Shown: one piece after another, positions 1-8,200 of the stretch | Numbering within the stretch: the stretch's first letter is position 1 | Layout: every line of letters begins with the position of its first letter | Assembly: GCA_002591745.1 (NCBI GenBank) | Contig: PDLQ01000001.1 | Coordinates: 124,001-188,000, forward strand | From: Lewinellaceae bacterium SD302 | GTDB lineage: Bacteria; Bacteroidota; Bacteroidia; Chitinophagales; Saprospiraceae | DNA length: 64,000 nt | Direction: 5' to 3' | Translations under genes and position numbers: made by a program | Notes under the pieces: generated by a model | What the model saw: only the letters and a program-made list of their open reading frames with translations | What the model was told of the DNA's origin: nothing | Databases searched by the model: none

Positions 1-1248
1 GGGCTTATCTTTCCGAATACGGAGCCCTGGATCGTGATCACCATCCTGGCGGCTTCGGCGGCAGCTTACACTATTCCCGGCGGACTGAACTCGGTGGTAA
101 AAACCGAGGTGATCCAAGCCATTGTGCTCATCTTCGGCTCCATCGTACTGACCTATTACGGCCTGGAAGCAGTAGGTGGTTGGGGCGGAATGGTTGATCA
201 GCTCAATGCCGCCCAGCCAGAAACCGGAAAAACCGCCGAAGAAGCCCTGAGTATCGTACGGGACAATAGCGGTGACTGGTGGCGGCAGTACGATAGCCCG
301 ATTGTGCCCTGGTGGGGATTGCTGACCGGTGTTCCGCTACTGGGCTTTTACTTCTGGGCCAACAATCAGTTTATGGTGCAGCGGGTACTGGGCTCAAAAA
401 ATTTGAACCACGGCCGCTGGGGAGCACTTTTCGCCGGCTTCCTGAAGTTACCCGTAATTCTGATCATGGTCATTCCTGGTACTATTGCTTACCTGATGTT
501 TGACGGGGAAGCGATCAACTACCTGACCTCCAACGGACCCTGTACCGATCTGGCCAATTGTACTGATTATACCTATCCAACACTACTGGGTACCCTGTTG
601 CCAAGTGGATTAAAAGGGCTGGTCGTTGCTGGCCTGCTGGCAGCCATGATGAGTTCGATCTCCGCCACTTTCAACTCTGCTTCCACGCTGATCACTATGG
701 ACTTCGTAGCCAAGATCAATCCAAACCTATCCAGCAAGCAGCTGGTGCGTTCCGGCCAGATATCTACCCTAATTCTGGTGATCCTGGCTTCGGCCTGGGC
801 ACCACAAATTGGTAAATACGGAGATCTTTTCCGTTACCTGCAGGATATTCTCGGCTACATTGCCCCGCCCATCGTTTCGGTCTTCGTGCTGGGACTGTTC
901 TGGAAGCGAGCCAATGCTACCGGTTCTATCGTGAGTTTGATCGTCGGTCTGACCATGGCGGCGGTATGGGTGGTCGGTATCCTGAGCGAGGTGGATCACT
1001 GGTTCTTCCAGCTTCACTTCCTGCTGCGCACCACGGTACTGTTCCTGGTTTGTCTGCTTACGCACTTAGTGGTCAGTCTGGCGACCGACCCGCCACCGGC
1101 CGATAAGGTGGAAAGTATGACCTGGTCCAAGGAGCTTATCCGGGAAGAGACGGAAGAGCTGGCGGGCCTGCCCTGGTACCAGAACTATCGCTACCTGGCG
1201 ATAATCCTGTTGATCGCCACCGCTTTCGTAGTAGGGTACTTCTGGTAA
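1..1248 (+). CDS. Sodium/solute symporter (SSS/SLC5, SGLT-like), 5' partial
   Basis: The reading frame is open from base 1, so the start lies outside the window; 415 residues and the stop are visible. The protein is strongly hydrophobic, with about nine membrane segments. The stretch YTIPGGLNSVVKTEVIQ near the start is typical of SGLT-like members of the sodium:solute symporter family, which couple sodium entry to uptake of sugars or similar solutes across the inner membrane. Hydrophilic loops contain a short Cys-bearing insert (around GPCTDLANC). The gene converges on the FG-GAP lipoprotein gene with a shared hairpin between them. Family call is firm; the substrate cannot be told from sequence. 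Confidence 0.9.
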   Translation, partial: GLIFPNTEPWIVITILAASAAAYTIPGGLNSVVKTEVIQAIVLIFGSIVLTYYGLEAVGGWGGMVDQLNAAQPETGKTAEEALSIVRDNSGDWWRQYDSPIVPWWGLLTGVPLLGFYFWANNQFMVQRVLGSKNLNHGRWGALFAGFLKLPVILIMVIPGTIAYLMFDGEAINYLTSNGPCTDLANCTDYTYPTLLGTLLPSGLKGLVVAGLLAAMMSSISATFNSASTLITMDFVAKINPNLSSKQLVRSGQISTLILVILASAWAPQIGKYGDLFRYLQDILGYIAPPIVSVFVLGLFWKRANATGSIVSLIVGLTMAAVWVVGILSEVDHWFFQLHFLLRTTVLFLVCLLTHLVVSLATDPPPADKVESMTWSKELIREETEELAGLPWYQNYRYLAIILLIATAFVVGYFW

Positions 1249-1254
1249 CGCACT

Positions 1255-1295
1255 GGTCCAGCCACCCGGATATGATGTTTACGGGTGGCTGGACC
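1255..1295. terminator. Bidirectional terminator hairpin between convergent genes
   Basis: A perfect 14-bp inverted repeat (arms 1255-1268 and 1282-1295, loop 13 nt) fills the gap between two convergent stop codons. It is GC-rich with only short flanking A/T runs, so it could serve both genes. Confidence 0.7.
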
Positions 1296-2786
1296 CTAAA
1301 AATGCAAATTCTCCAGGATTAGAAAATCAGCATTATTACGGTTTTCGCCTGCTTTACCCCTGAGCAGAAAAGGGTAATTACCCAGCATCAGGTCCAGGTC
1401 TCCGTCTTCGTCAAAGTCGCCTTTTTCCATGGTCAGCCAGTTGCCGTCAGCTGCAAGGGGCGTAGTCATTGTAGTGAAGTCGTAGGTGGACTCATCTTCG
1501 TTGCGGAGGTAGACGAGGCCCTCTTCGGGCGAATGATTAAAATCGGGGAAGAAGGCAAGGACTGCGAAATCGAGGTCGCCGTCCTGGTCGAAGTCATCAG
1601 CCTCCAGACGGGTAGCGCCGTAGATGGGGTAAAACCAGGCTTCGTCGAAATCGTCTTCACCACCGTTCAGGTAAAGACGGATACCGTGATAAGGTTTTAG
1701 AAAATTTGAATAATCGGCGTTGTCACCGTTGGCAATCACGATATCAAGATGACCGTCCCGATCATAATCCACCAGTTCAAACCAGCTGGACCCATGCTGC
1801 GGTGGCAGTTCGATAGGCTTTGCTACTTTGAAGCCAAAATCCTCTTGTTGGTAGAAAATGTAAATACCCTCCTGACCCTGGGAGAAGAGAGCGATGATGT
1901 CCAGTCGCCCATCGTGATCCATATCCGCCAACTCTACTTTTATACTGCCGGGGAGCGGAAGTAAGGTGCCCTTTTTATAGCCTTCCGCCGTCTTTGAAAT
2001 CAGAGAAAGTGCTCCCGTATGATAACCGAATTCACAAACGATGATCTCTTCGTTTCCATCTTCGTCCAGGTCGGCCGGAAGTACGTAGACGGGGCGATGT
2101 AGTTTTTCTGCCAAAACCTTCGGGATACTGTCTTCAACCAGGTGGAGTTTTCCGGAAGGAATCTGGCTGGGTGCCATATTTCCAATCTCCGTCAAGTAAA
2201 GTCGTTCCTCGTAGACCTGTGCGGCAACGGTGGGAGTAGGAAAGCGAGCCTTTTCATGTAATGTGTCCAACCTAACGAATATCCTTCCCGAAAGGTCGCA
2301 GATGAGGGTGCCTTCCTTGTTTTCAGCATGCAAAATCCCGGTAACGGCTTCAATTTTTTTGTTGGCTATCAAAGTAGCAGTGAATCCTTCCAGCCGTTGA
2401 TTACGACTGCTCCGTAATGTATCAACTACAATCTCCTCCGGCGCTAGACTCAAGACATAATCGTGGATTTCCCACCAATCCGAGCTGTCGATCAGCGGAA
2501 CTTCGGGATATACATTACTCTGTTGGGTATAGAATTCTTCTTCCATCGAGCCATTGACGGCTTGGTAACCTTGATATTTAAACCCAAGCCTAGCGGCCAT
2601 TTCAGGCAGTACACTCTCGCGCCAGACAGCGGCTGGAATACTGGAAGGATCCGGGAGTAAATGACAGTTTCCGCAATATTGCTCGTATTTGCCACTGGTA
2701 CTTTCGGTGAGCCGGCATTGGGAGAGGGAGCCGACCAGGATCAGTAGAAGTGGGGTTAGGACCGCGAATTTTAGAGAGATATTCAT
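1296..2786 (-). CDS. FG-GAP/VCBS-repeat lipoprotein with N-terminal CxxCH motif
   Basis: A 496-residue exported lipoprotein. The signal peptide ends in a lipobox with Cys24 (SLSQC). Close behind, CGNCH at residues 38-42 is a c-type heme attachment motif. The rest carries FG-GAP/VCBS repeats with calcium-loop signatures such as DLDEDGNEE, DMDHDGRLD, DYDRDGHLD, DFDQDGDLD (about 398) and DFDEDGDLD (about 457), which suggests a seven-bladed propeller at the cell surface. One CxxCH with no obvious second one suggests a mono-heme or vestigial cytochrome region. It lies downstream of the LytTR regulator on the same strand. The start at 2784-2786 is the only ATG that keeps the signal peptide. Function unknown; binding or electron transfer are guesses. 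Two copies of the dispersed GCTACTTTG motif lie inside it. Confidence 0.8.
   Translation of the reverse strand: MNISLKFAVLTPLLLILVGSLSQCRLTESTSGKYEQYCGNCHLLPDPSSIPAAVWRESVLPEMAARLGFKYQGYQAVNGSMEEEFYTQQSNVYPEVPLIDSSDWWEIHDYVLSLAPEEIVVDTLRSSRNQRLEGFTATLIANKKIEAVTGILHAENKEGTLICDLSGRIFVRLDTLHEKARFPTPTVAAQVYEERLYLTEIGNMAPSQIPSGKLHLVEDSIPKVLAEKLHRPVYVLPADLDEDGNEEIIVCEFGYHTGALSLISKTAEGYKKGTLLPLPGSIKVELADMDHDGRLDIIALFSQGQEGIYIFYQQEDFGFKVAKPIELPPQHGSSWFELVDYDRDGHLDIVIANGDNADYSNFLKPYHGIRLYLNGGEDDFDEAWFYPIYGATRLEADDFDQDGDLDFAVLAFFPDFNHSPEEGLVYLRNEDESTYDFTTMTTPLAADGNWLTMEKGDFDEDGDLDLMLGNYPFLLRGKAGENRNNADFLILENLHF
1822..1835 (+). repeat. Dispersed motif copy 1 (GCTACTTTGAAGCC)
   Basis: Short-arm form of the window-wide motif, inside the FG-GAP gene and antisense to it; the gene reads the region as FKVA. 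Confidence 0.7.
2364..2378 (-). repeat. Dispersed motif copy 2 (GCTACTTTGATAGCC)
   Basis: Inside the FG-GAP gene in sense orientation, read as ATLIA. Confidence 0.7.
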
Positions 2787-2798
2787 ACGAGAGGCCTT

Positions 2799-2820
2799 CG
2801 GCTAGCGACCTCCCGGTCGC
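2799..2820. repeat. REP-like hairpin, copy 1
   Basis: The sequence GGCTAGCGACCTCCCGGTCG plus a final C contains a 6-bp stem (GCGACC/GGTCGC) with a 4-nt loop. Identical 21-mers occur at 14807-14827 and 47287-47307. This copy sits 13 bp ahead of the FG-GAP gene start. About 30 bp downstream a CGCGGATT stretch is shared with copy 2. Confidence 0.7.
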
Positions 2821-2931
2821 TCTGGTTAGATTTTGGGACGCGGATTTTCTGGATATACGCGGATTGCTGGTAACGGCTTCGGCGTGCTTGGTTTTTCTGG
2901 CAATTCAGGCATGGAGGAATAATGTTGTTAA

Positions 2932-3005
2932 CTGACCTTACGCAAACCGTGGCTCACCCCTACTAGCCCCCAAAGGGGGAGTGGCCAAGATTTGCGTAAG
3001 GTCAG
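2932..3005. repeat. 74-bp element with 15-bp perfect inverted ends
   Basis: The arms CTGACCTTACGCAAA (2932-2946) and its exact complement (2991-3005) bracket an inner hairpin CCCCC-AAA-GGGGG (2967-2979). It lies 36 bp beyond the LytTR gene stop and could be a miniature mobile element, a REP-type sequence or a terminator. No convincing target-site duplication is visible. Confidence 0.65.
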
Positions 3006-3041
3006 AATCAGCAACCCAACAACTCTCCATCCAACAACTTC

Positions 3042-3767
3042 CTAAAGTCGATTTTCTTCGATCCGTTCCTGCAGAGCTTCCCGGTAACTCTTGCCAACGG
3101 GTAGGTTCTGTACTTTACCGCGTTCTTTTACCTCGATGCTGTTACCCACCAGGGCGTCGATCCGATTCAGGTTGACGATGTAAGAGCGGTGGACGCGGAT
3201 GAACTTTTCGCTGGGAAGTTTCTCGTCCAGACTCTTCATCGTTTGTAGGGTGATGACGCGGTCGTTCTCCATGCGGATGATGACGTAATCCTTTAGACCC
3301 TCGATGTAAACGATGTCGTCGTGATTGACACGGACCAGTTTTTTATCGGCTTTGACGTAGAAGAAGTTAGGGCCTTCTTCGGTGATGGTGCCGGCGTTGC
3401 TGCGGTTTTTTAGCTCGATCTGTTCGATGGCACGATTGGCCGCCTGAAGGAAACGGTCGCTGCTGATGGGTTTTACCAGGTAATCCAGGGCGTTGAGTTC
3501 GAAACCGTCCAAGGCATAATTCGGGTAGGCCGTGGTGAAAATGGTTACCGGCGGGTTACTGAGGCCGCGCAGGAATTCGGTGCCCGTCAATTGCGGCATC
3601 TGGATATCCAGGAACATCAGATCGATATCGTGGGCGCGGAGGGCGTCGTTTGCCTCGAATGCGTTGTTGCACTTCGCCACCAATTCGATGGAAGGAATTT
3701 TACCGAGGTAAGTTTCCAGAATATCCTGAGCCAGAGGCTCGTCGTCTACAATGATTGCTTTGATCAT
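3042..3767 (-). CDS. LytTR-family response regulator
   Basis: A 241-residue two-domain regulator. The receiver domain spans about residues 1-120, with acidic pocket DDE at 8-10, phospho-acceptor Asp54 (MFLDIQMP) and a conserved Lys in LVKPIS. A LytTR DNA-binding domain covers about 135-238, with the typical FIRVHRSYIVNLNRI segment. The gene follows the LytS-type kinase gene by 24 bp on the same strand, so the two almost surely form one operon and one phosphorelay. Members of this family in Bacteroidota control surface and secretion genes; the target here is unknown. The giant adhesin diverges upstream of the pair and is a plausible but untested target. Confidence 0.92.
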   Translation of the reverse strand: MIKAIIVDDEPLAQDILETYLGKIPSIELVAKCNNAFEANDALRAHDIDLMFLDIQMPQLTGTEFLRGLSNPPVTIFTTAYPNYALDGFELNALDYLVKPISSDRFLQAANRAIEQIELKNRSNAGTITEEGPNFFYVKADKKLVRVNHDDIVYIEGLKDYVIIRMENDRVITLQTMKSLDEKLPSEKFIRVHRSYIVNLNRIDALVGNSIEVKERGKVQNLPVGKSYREALQERIEENRL

Positions 3768-3791
3768 AACGTATCGTATTTCGGGGTGTAG

Positions 3792-4883
3792 TTACAGTTC
3801 CAGTTTAAGTGAAACGGCGAATGAGTTCGGTGTTTCGGTTACCGATAAATCGTGTCTTTCGGGGTAGAGTAGTTCGAGGCGCCGGCGGACGTTCACCAGT
3901 CCGATACCACCACTGGGGCGACCGGCTTCCGGAGAGCGGGGCATCACCGAGCCCTTGCTGTTTTCAATGTTGAAGATTACTTCCTCATCTTTTATATCCA
4001 GCTCGATGTTCACGAAACCCTGACTGATGGCTGAGTTGAGTCCGTGTTTAAAACTGTTCTCCAGAAAGTTCATGAACATCAGAGGGGCGATCTGCTGGTT
4101 GCCGGCGTGGCCCTTCACGGCCAGGTTGATGGAAACGTCTTTTTGTTGCCGTAGCCTTTCCAGGTCAAGGTAGTTGCGGATATAGGCGATCTCCTTGCTC
4201 AGGGGCACCGTTTTTTCGTTGCATTCGTAGAGCATGTAGCGCATCATCTCGGAGAGCTTGATGACGATGTCCGGAGCGGCATCCGATTTTTTCAGGGTCA
4301 GGGCGTATAAACTATTCAGGGTGTTGAAGAGAAAATGAGGGTTGATCTGGCTCTTCAAAAAGCGCAATTCGGACTGCATGGTTTCCGTCACCAGTTCCTG
4401 ACGCTCACGGTTTTGGCGAAACCAATCGGTCATCATCTTTCCCACCGTGGCCAGGCTGCCCACCAGAAAAGTGCTGAAAAAGTAGGCGGCGAAGTTGTCC
4501 AGCAAATCCGTGGAAGCGTGATCCAGAATGATGAACTTGAGCATTAATTTGATCGGCGTCAGGATCAACGTAGCCAGCAGCAGCAGCCCCAGGTATAGGA
4601 AATACTGCCCCTTGCGCAGGTAGTTCGGAAAGAGGTAATTGAGGTTGAAATACACCAGGGCGGCGTAAAAAACTATGTTCACGACCTCATTCAACAGGGC
4701 CAGGCCCACGGGAATATCACCGGTGCGTAACTGTGCCAATACCAGGATCAGCAAAAAACTTATCCACCCAATAGCGTGGTAGACGGGGCGGCGACTAAAG
4801 AAGCTGCCGAGCCGATCCAGCACGGGCAGGGCATTCATCAGTTTCTCGTCGAGCGGCGTGTTCGTCGTGGCTTTCTTCAACAT
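3792..4883 (-). CDS. LytS-like sensor histidine kinase (His_kinase/HATPase)
   Basis: A 363-residue inner-membrane sensor. Four hydrophobic segments lie at about 37-52, 60-82, 93-118 and 131-150, with a short cytoplasmic coiled stretch after them. The His_kinase motif is SQINPHFLFNTLNS with His183, followed by a GHKL ATPase domain (MNFLENSFKHGL, then GGIGLVNVRRRL). There is no large extracellular domain, so it probably senses through its membrane part or a partner. It is first in the operon with the LytTR regulator. A TATCTTGG sequence about 10 bp ahead of the ATG (minus strand) is a weak promoter candidate. Confidence 0.9.
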   Translation of the reverse strand: MLKKATTNTPLDEKLMNALPVLDRLGSFFSRRPVYHAIGWISFLLILVLAQLRTGDIPVGLALLNEVVNIVFYAALVYFNLNYLFPNYLRKGQYFLYLGLLLLATLILTPIKLMLKFIILDHASTDLLDNFAAYFFSTFLVGSLATVGKMMTDWFRQNRERQELVTETMQSELRFLKSQINPHFLFNTLNSLYALTLKKSDAAPDIVIKLSEMMRYMLYECNEKTVPLSKEIAYIRNYLDLERLRQQKDVSINLAVKGHAGNQQIAPLMFMNFLENSFKHGLNSAISQGFVNIELDIKDEEVIFNIENSKGSVMPRSPEAGRPSGGIGLVNVRRRLELLYPERHDLSVTETPNSFAVSLKLEL

Positions 4884-5210
4884 CTAACGCCAAGATATAT
4901 AACCCGGTTGGATTTGATGGTGCTCAATTCGATCAACGCTAGCACGCGACCGATGGATGGCAGGATGAAACGTTTTTTGGCTAACAACTCCTTTGAGTTT
5001 GCGACGATCACCGAAAGTTAAGTAGCAATGTTCTTGGCAGCGTTAGCCGGATACTCTCCGGGGTAAAGTGATGTAATGTAAGAATAGACCGGTTCGCTTC
5101 TCGACTGAGGACCAGGTTTACCTTACCTTAACATTAGGTCCGCGCCGGAAAAGCTATCTTTGTATTTCCGTTCATTATCGTGCTTTAACGCAACATCCCA
5201 ATTACCATCT
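4884..5210. other. Divergent intergenic region, 327 bp
   Basis: Lies between the divergent kinase gene and the giant adhesin gene. The only recognisable element is the TATCTTTG promoter box at 5155-5162. I see no repeat motif, RNA gene or convincing small ORF. Confidence 0.5.
5155..5162 (+). promoter_or_regulatory. Bacteroidota -7 box TATCTTTG for the adhesin gene
   Basis: An exact match to the Bacteroidota sigma-A -7 element TAnnTTTG. It lies 48 bp before the ATG at 5211 and overlaps the alternative TTG at 5160, which argues against that TTG as start. Confidence 0.7.
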
Positions 5211-8200
5211 ATGCGTCAGTTCGCCGCTCGCCTCTTTGCTCGTGCTATTCACCGACACTGCTACTTTGTTAGTCCAATACTCGCCTTCCTCATATTGGCT
5301 ACCGTAACGAATCTCGGAGCACAGTGCCCAACTGTAGCAACCATCCTGATCGATGCCTGCCCCACGGGAATGGAAGAGAATAATGAGTACGTAATCATTG
5401 ATAGTGAAGGCGGGTTCAGCCTGGATGATCTGACGATCGATTTAGCGGCGGGCAATAACCAAATCGGAGCACTAGGCGGGAATAACGATATTAATATAAA
5501 CGTTGATAATGACCCGGCATTCCCTACGCCCTGTGGGCTGGAACCGGGTGACCTGAGTATCTATACCGGTGGCTGTAACCTGGTAGCGGTAGGGCCTGGA
5601 GACATTATCCCGCCGGATGTTCCGCTGATCATACAGATGTCGACTGACCCGACTCAGATTGTGGACCTCAGTACCCTTTGTGCCGGGGGACAGACCATCT
5701 ACGTCACCCGGAATAACTGTGACCGGTCGATCGGAGCTTTTACAAACGGTGGCTCGGGGACAAGAACGACCAATTTTGGTTTTGGCGGAGGCTGTAACGA
5801 ATCGGTGACTTACGATCGTAGCTCGCTTACGGGCGGCAATGGTGCTCATTACAGCCCCTGCGATGGAGGCTCTTACGGGAATGACGGTTGCAATAACGTC
5901 GTAGATGTGTCCAGTTGTTTTCCCACGGCTCCGCCTTGCCCGGACCCCATTACGCCCACTTTTGATATTTGTGCTGATGCTCCGGTAATCAGCCCTCCAA
6001 TTCCTCTGGCACCGGCTGTTTTTCTATTTCCAGGTGCCAGCAGCGTAACCTTCCACGAGACTTTTCTGGATGCCCAGAATAACGTAGACCCGATCTTCTT
6101 CTACGGTGGTTCCTCCACGATGCAAATCATGTTATTCGCCCGCGTCGAATATCCGGATGGATGTGTGGTCATCGGCGGGCTTACCCTGAACTTCATTCCT
6201 TTCGAAGGCGAGGCCGGAAATGATGCTACCCTGAATATTTGTTCGGGTGACGTTGTCGACCTGTTGGGAGCCCTCGGCCCCGGGGTGACGGCTGGCAGCT
6301 TTAATGATGATGACGGAAGCGGCGTAAATCTCGGAAACCCCAGCGCAGTTCCTTTCACCGGCGTGACAGGTGGTAGCTATGACTTCACCTATACTACCGT
6401 TGATGACCCCAGTACAAACTGTCCCCAGAGCCAGGCCACGGTAACCGTAAATGTGGCGTCAGCCCCCGTTGCTAATGGCCCCCAGACCCTGGCTGCCTGT
6501 GATAACGGAACCGGCGTTGCCGTTTTCAACCTGACCACCCTCAACAATGCCATTAATGGAGGCTCAGGCCTTCCCGTTAATTATTTTTCTAACCCCGCCG
6601 CAACGATCCCGATCCTAAATCCGTCCAATTATGCATCCGGTAACGCTACGGTATTCGCCGTAGTAAATGCTGCAGGAAACTGCCCCTCCAATACCGTGGC
6701 GATCAACCTGGTGCTAGACGGACCACCAACAGTAACCAGTACTTTCATAGAGCCCGACTGTAATGGCGCGGCCACCGGCTCCATCAATCTGACGGTAAGT
6801 GGCAGTACGGCTCCTTACGGTTTTGACTGGATACCGAACAGCCTGGACGGGATCGAAGACCCGACTAACCTGACGGCTGGCGATTATTTCGTTACCGTAA
6901 CCAGTGCCAGTGGTTGTGAGGTGCCCCTGGCCTTTACCCTCACGGACCCCAGCTTGCTTACGCTGGGGAATTGCCAGGAGATCACTCAGGCGACGGGGCC
7001 AGCTAGTGCCGATGGCGTAGCTCAGATCACCGTAGGCGGAGGTACACCCGGCTACACCGTAAATTATACCGGACCCAGTAGCGGATCAATTTCCGGAAGT
7101 GGGCCCCAGATACAAATCACCGGACTAGTGCCAGGTGACTATTTTATCACCAGCGTGGTGGATGCCAATGGCTGTACGGCTGCCCTGAATTGCTCTTTCA
7201 CCATTACGGCACCCTGTGCCCTTGACTTGACCTGTGAGGAGTTGACCCAGGCCAGTGGCCCGATGAACGGCGACGGCGTAGCCCGCATCACCTACGGAAA
7301 CGGGATTCCGAACTACAACATCAGTGTAACCGGGCCGAGTGGCAACCTGAACCTGCCCAATTTGCCCGGTGGTTTCATTGACATCACTGACTTGTTGCCC
7401 GGTACTTACAATCTGACACTAAGCGATTCAGACCCGAATAACTGCCAGGCGACCTGCCAGTTTACCATCACCGCCGCTGCCCAGCAATGCAACCTGATGG
7501 TGAGTGAGCAAACAAATGATATTAGTTGTTTCGCTGCGGATGACGGATCAATCACTTTAATGGTGTCGGGGAACGTGAATCCGGTGCAAATACAGTGGTC
7601 GGTAGCCGGTTTCGATAACCAATTGACCGCCAATGGCCTGGCTCCTAACACTTATTCAGTAACGGTTACCGATCCGGGCGTGGCAAACTGTGAAGTTATT
7701 ATTACCGACATCGAAATCACTGAACCGGATGCGCTGCTACTGACCTGTGGCTCAGTTACTCCGGCTTCAACGGCAGGTGCGAATGACGGCAGTGTGGTCA
7801 TTCAGTTCGAAGACGGGGTAGGACCTTACGATATCGATTTGGCAGGGCCGACCGCAGTGGTCGCAATGGATCTTCCCGCCGGCTCGATCAGCATCGATAC
7901 GCTGTTGGCCGGAAACTATACCCTGACGCTGACCGATGCTAACGGATGTGTGGAAATTTGCACTTTCGTTATCCCTGAGACGAGCGTTGCTTGTGACCTC
8001 ATGGTTGAGGTGGATACCGTTATTCACGTTAACTGCCCGGGTGACTCCACGGGATATATCGCTCTGGATACCTCCGGATTTGTGGGAGATATGGGCGTTC
8101 AGTGGAGCACTGGAAATAACGAAGACTCCCTCTTTCTGGATAGCTTGGGTGTAGGGTTCTACAGCGTGACGGTTACCGACGAAGGGGTGCCGGGCTGTTT

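Noticed and set aside
5160-5211. TTG 5160 as start of the giant adhesin
   Set aside because: It lies inside the TATCTTTG -7 box, and the signal peptide begins at ATG 5211.
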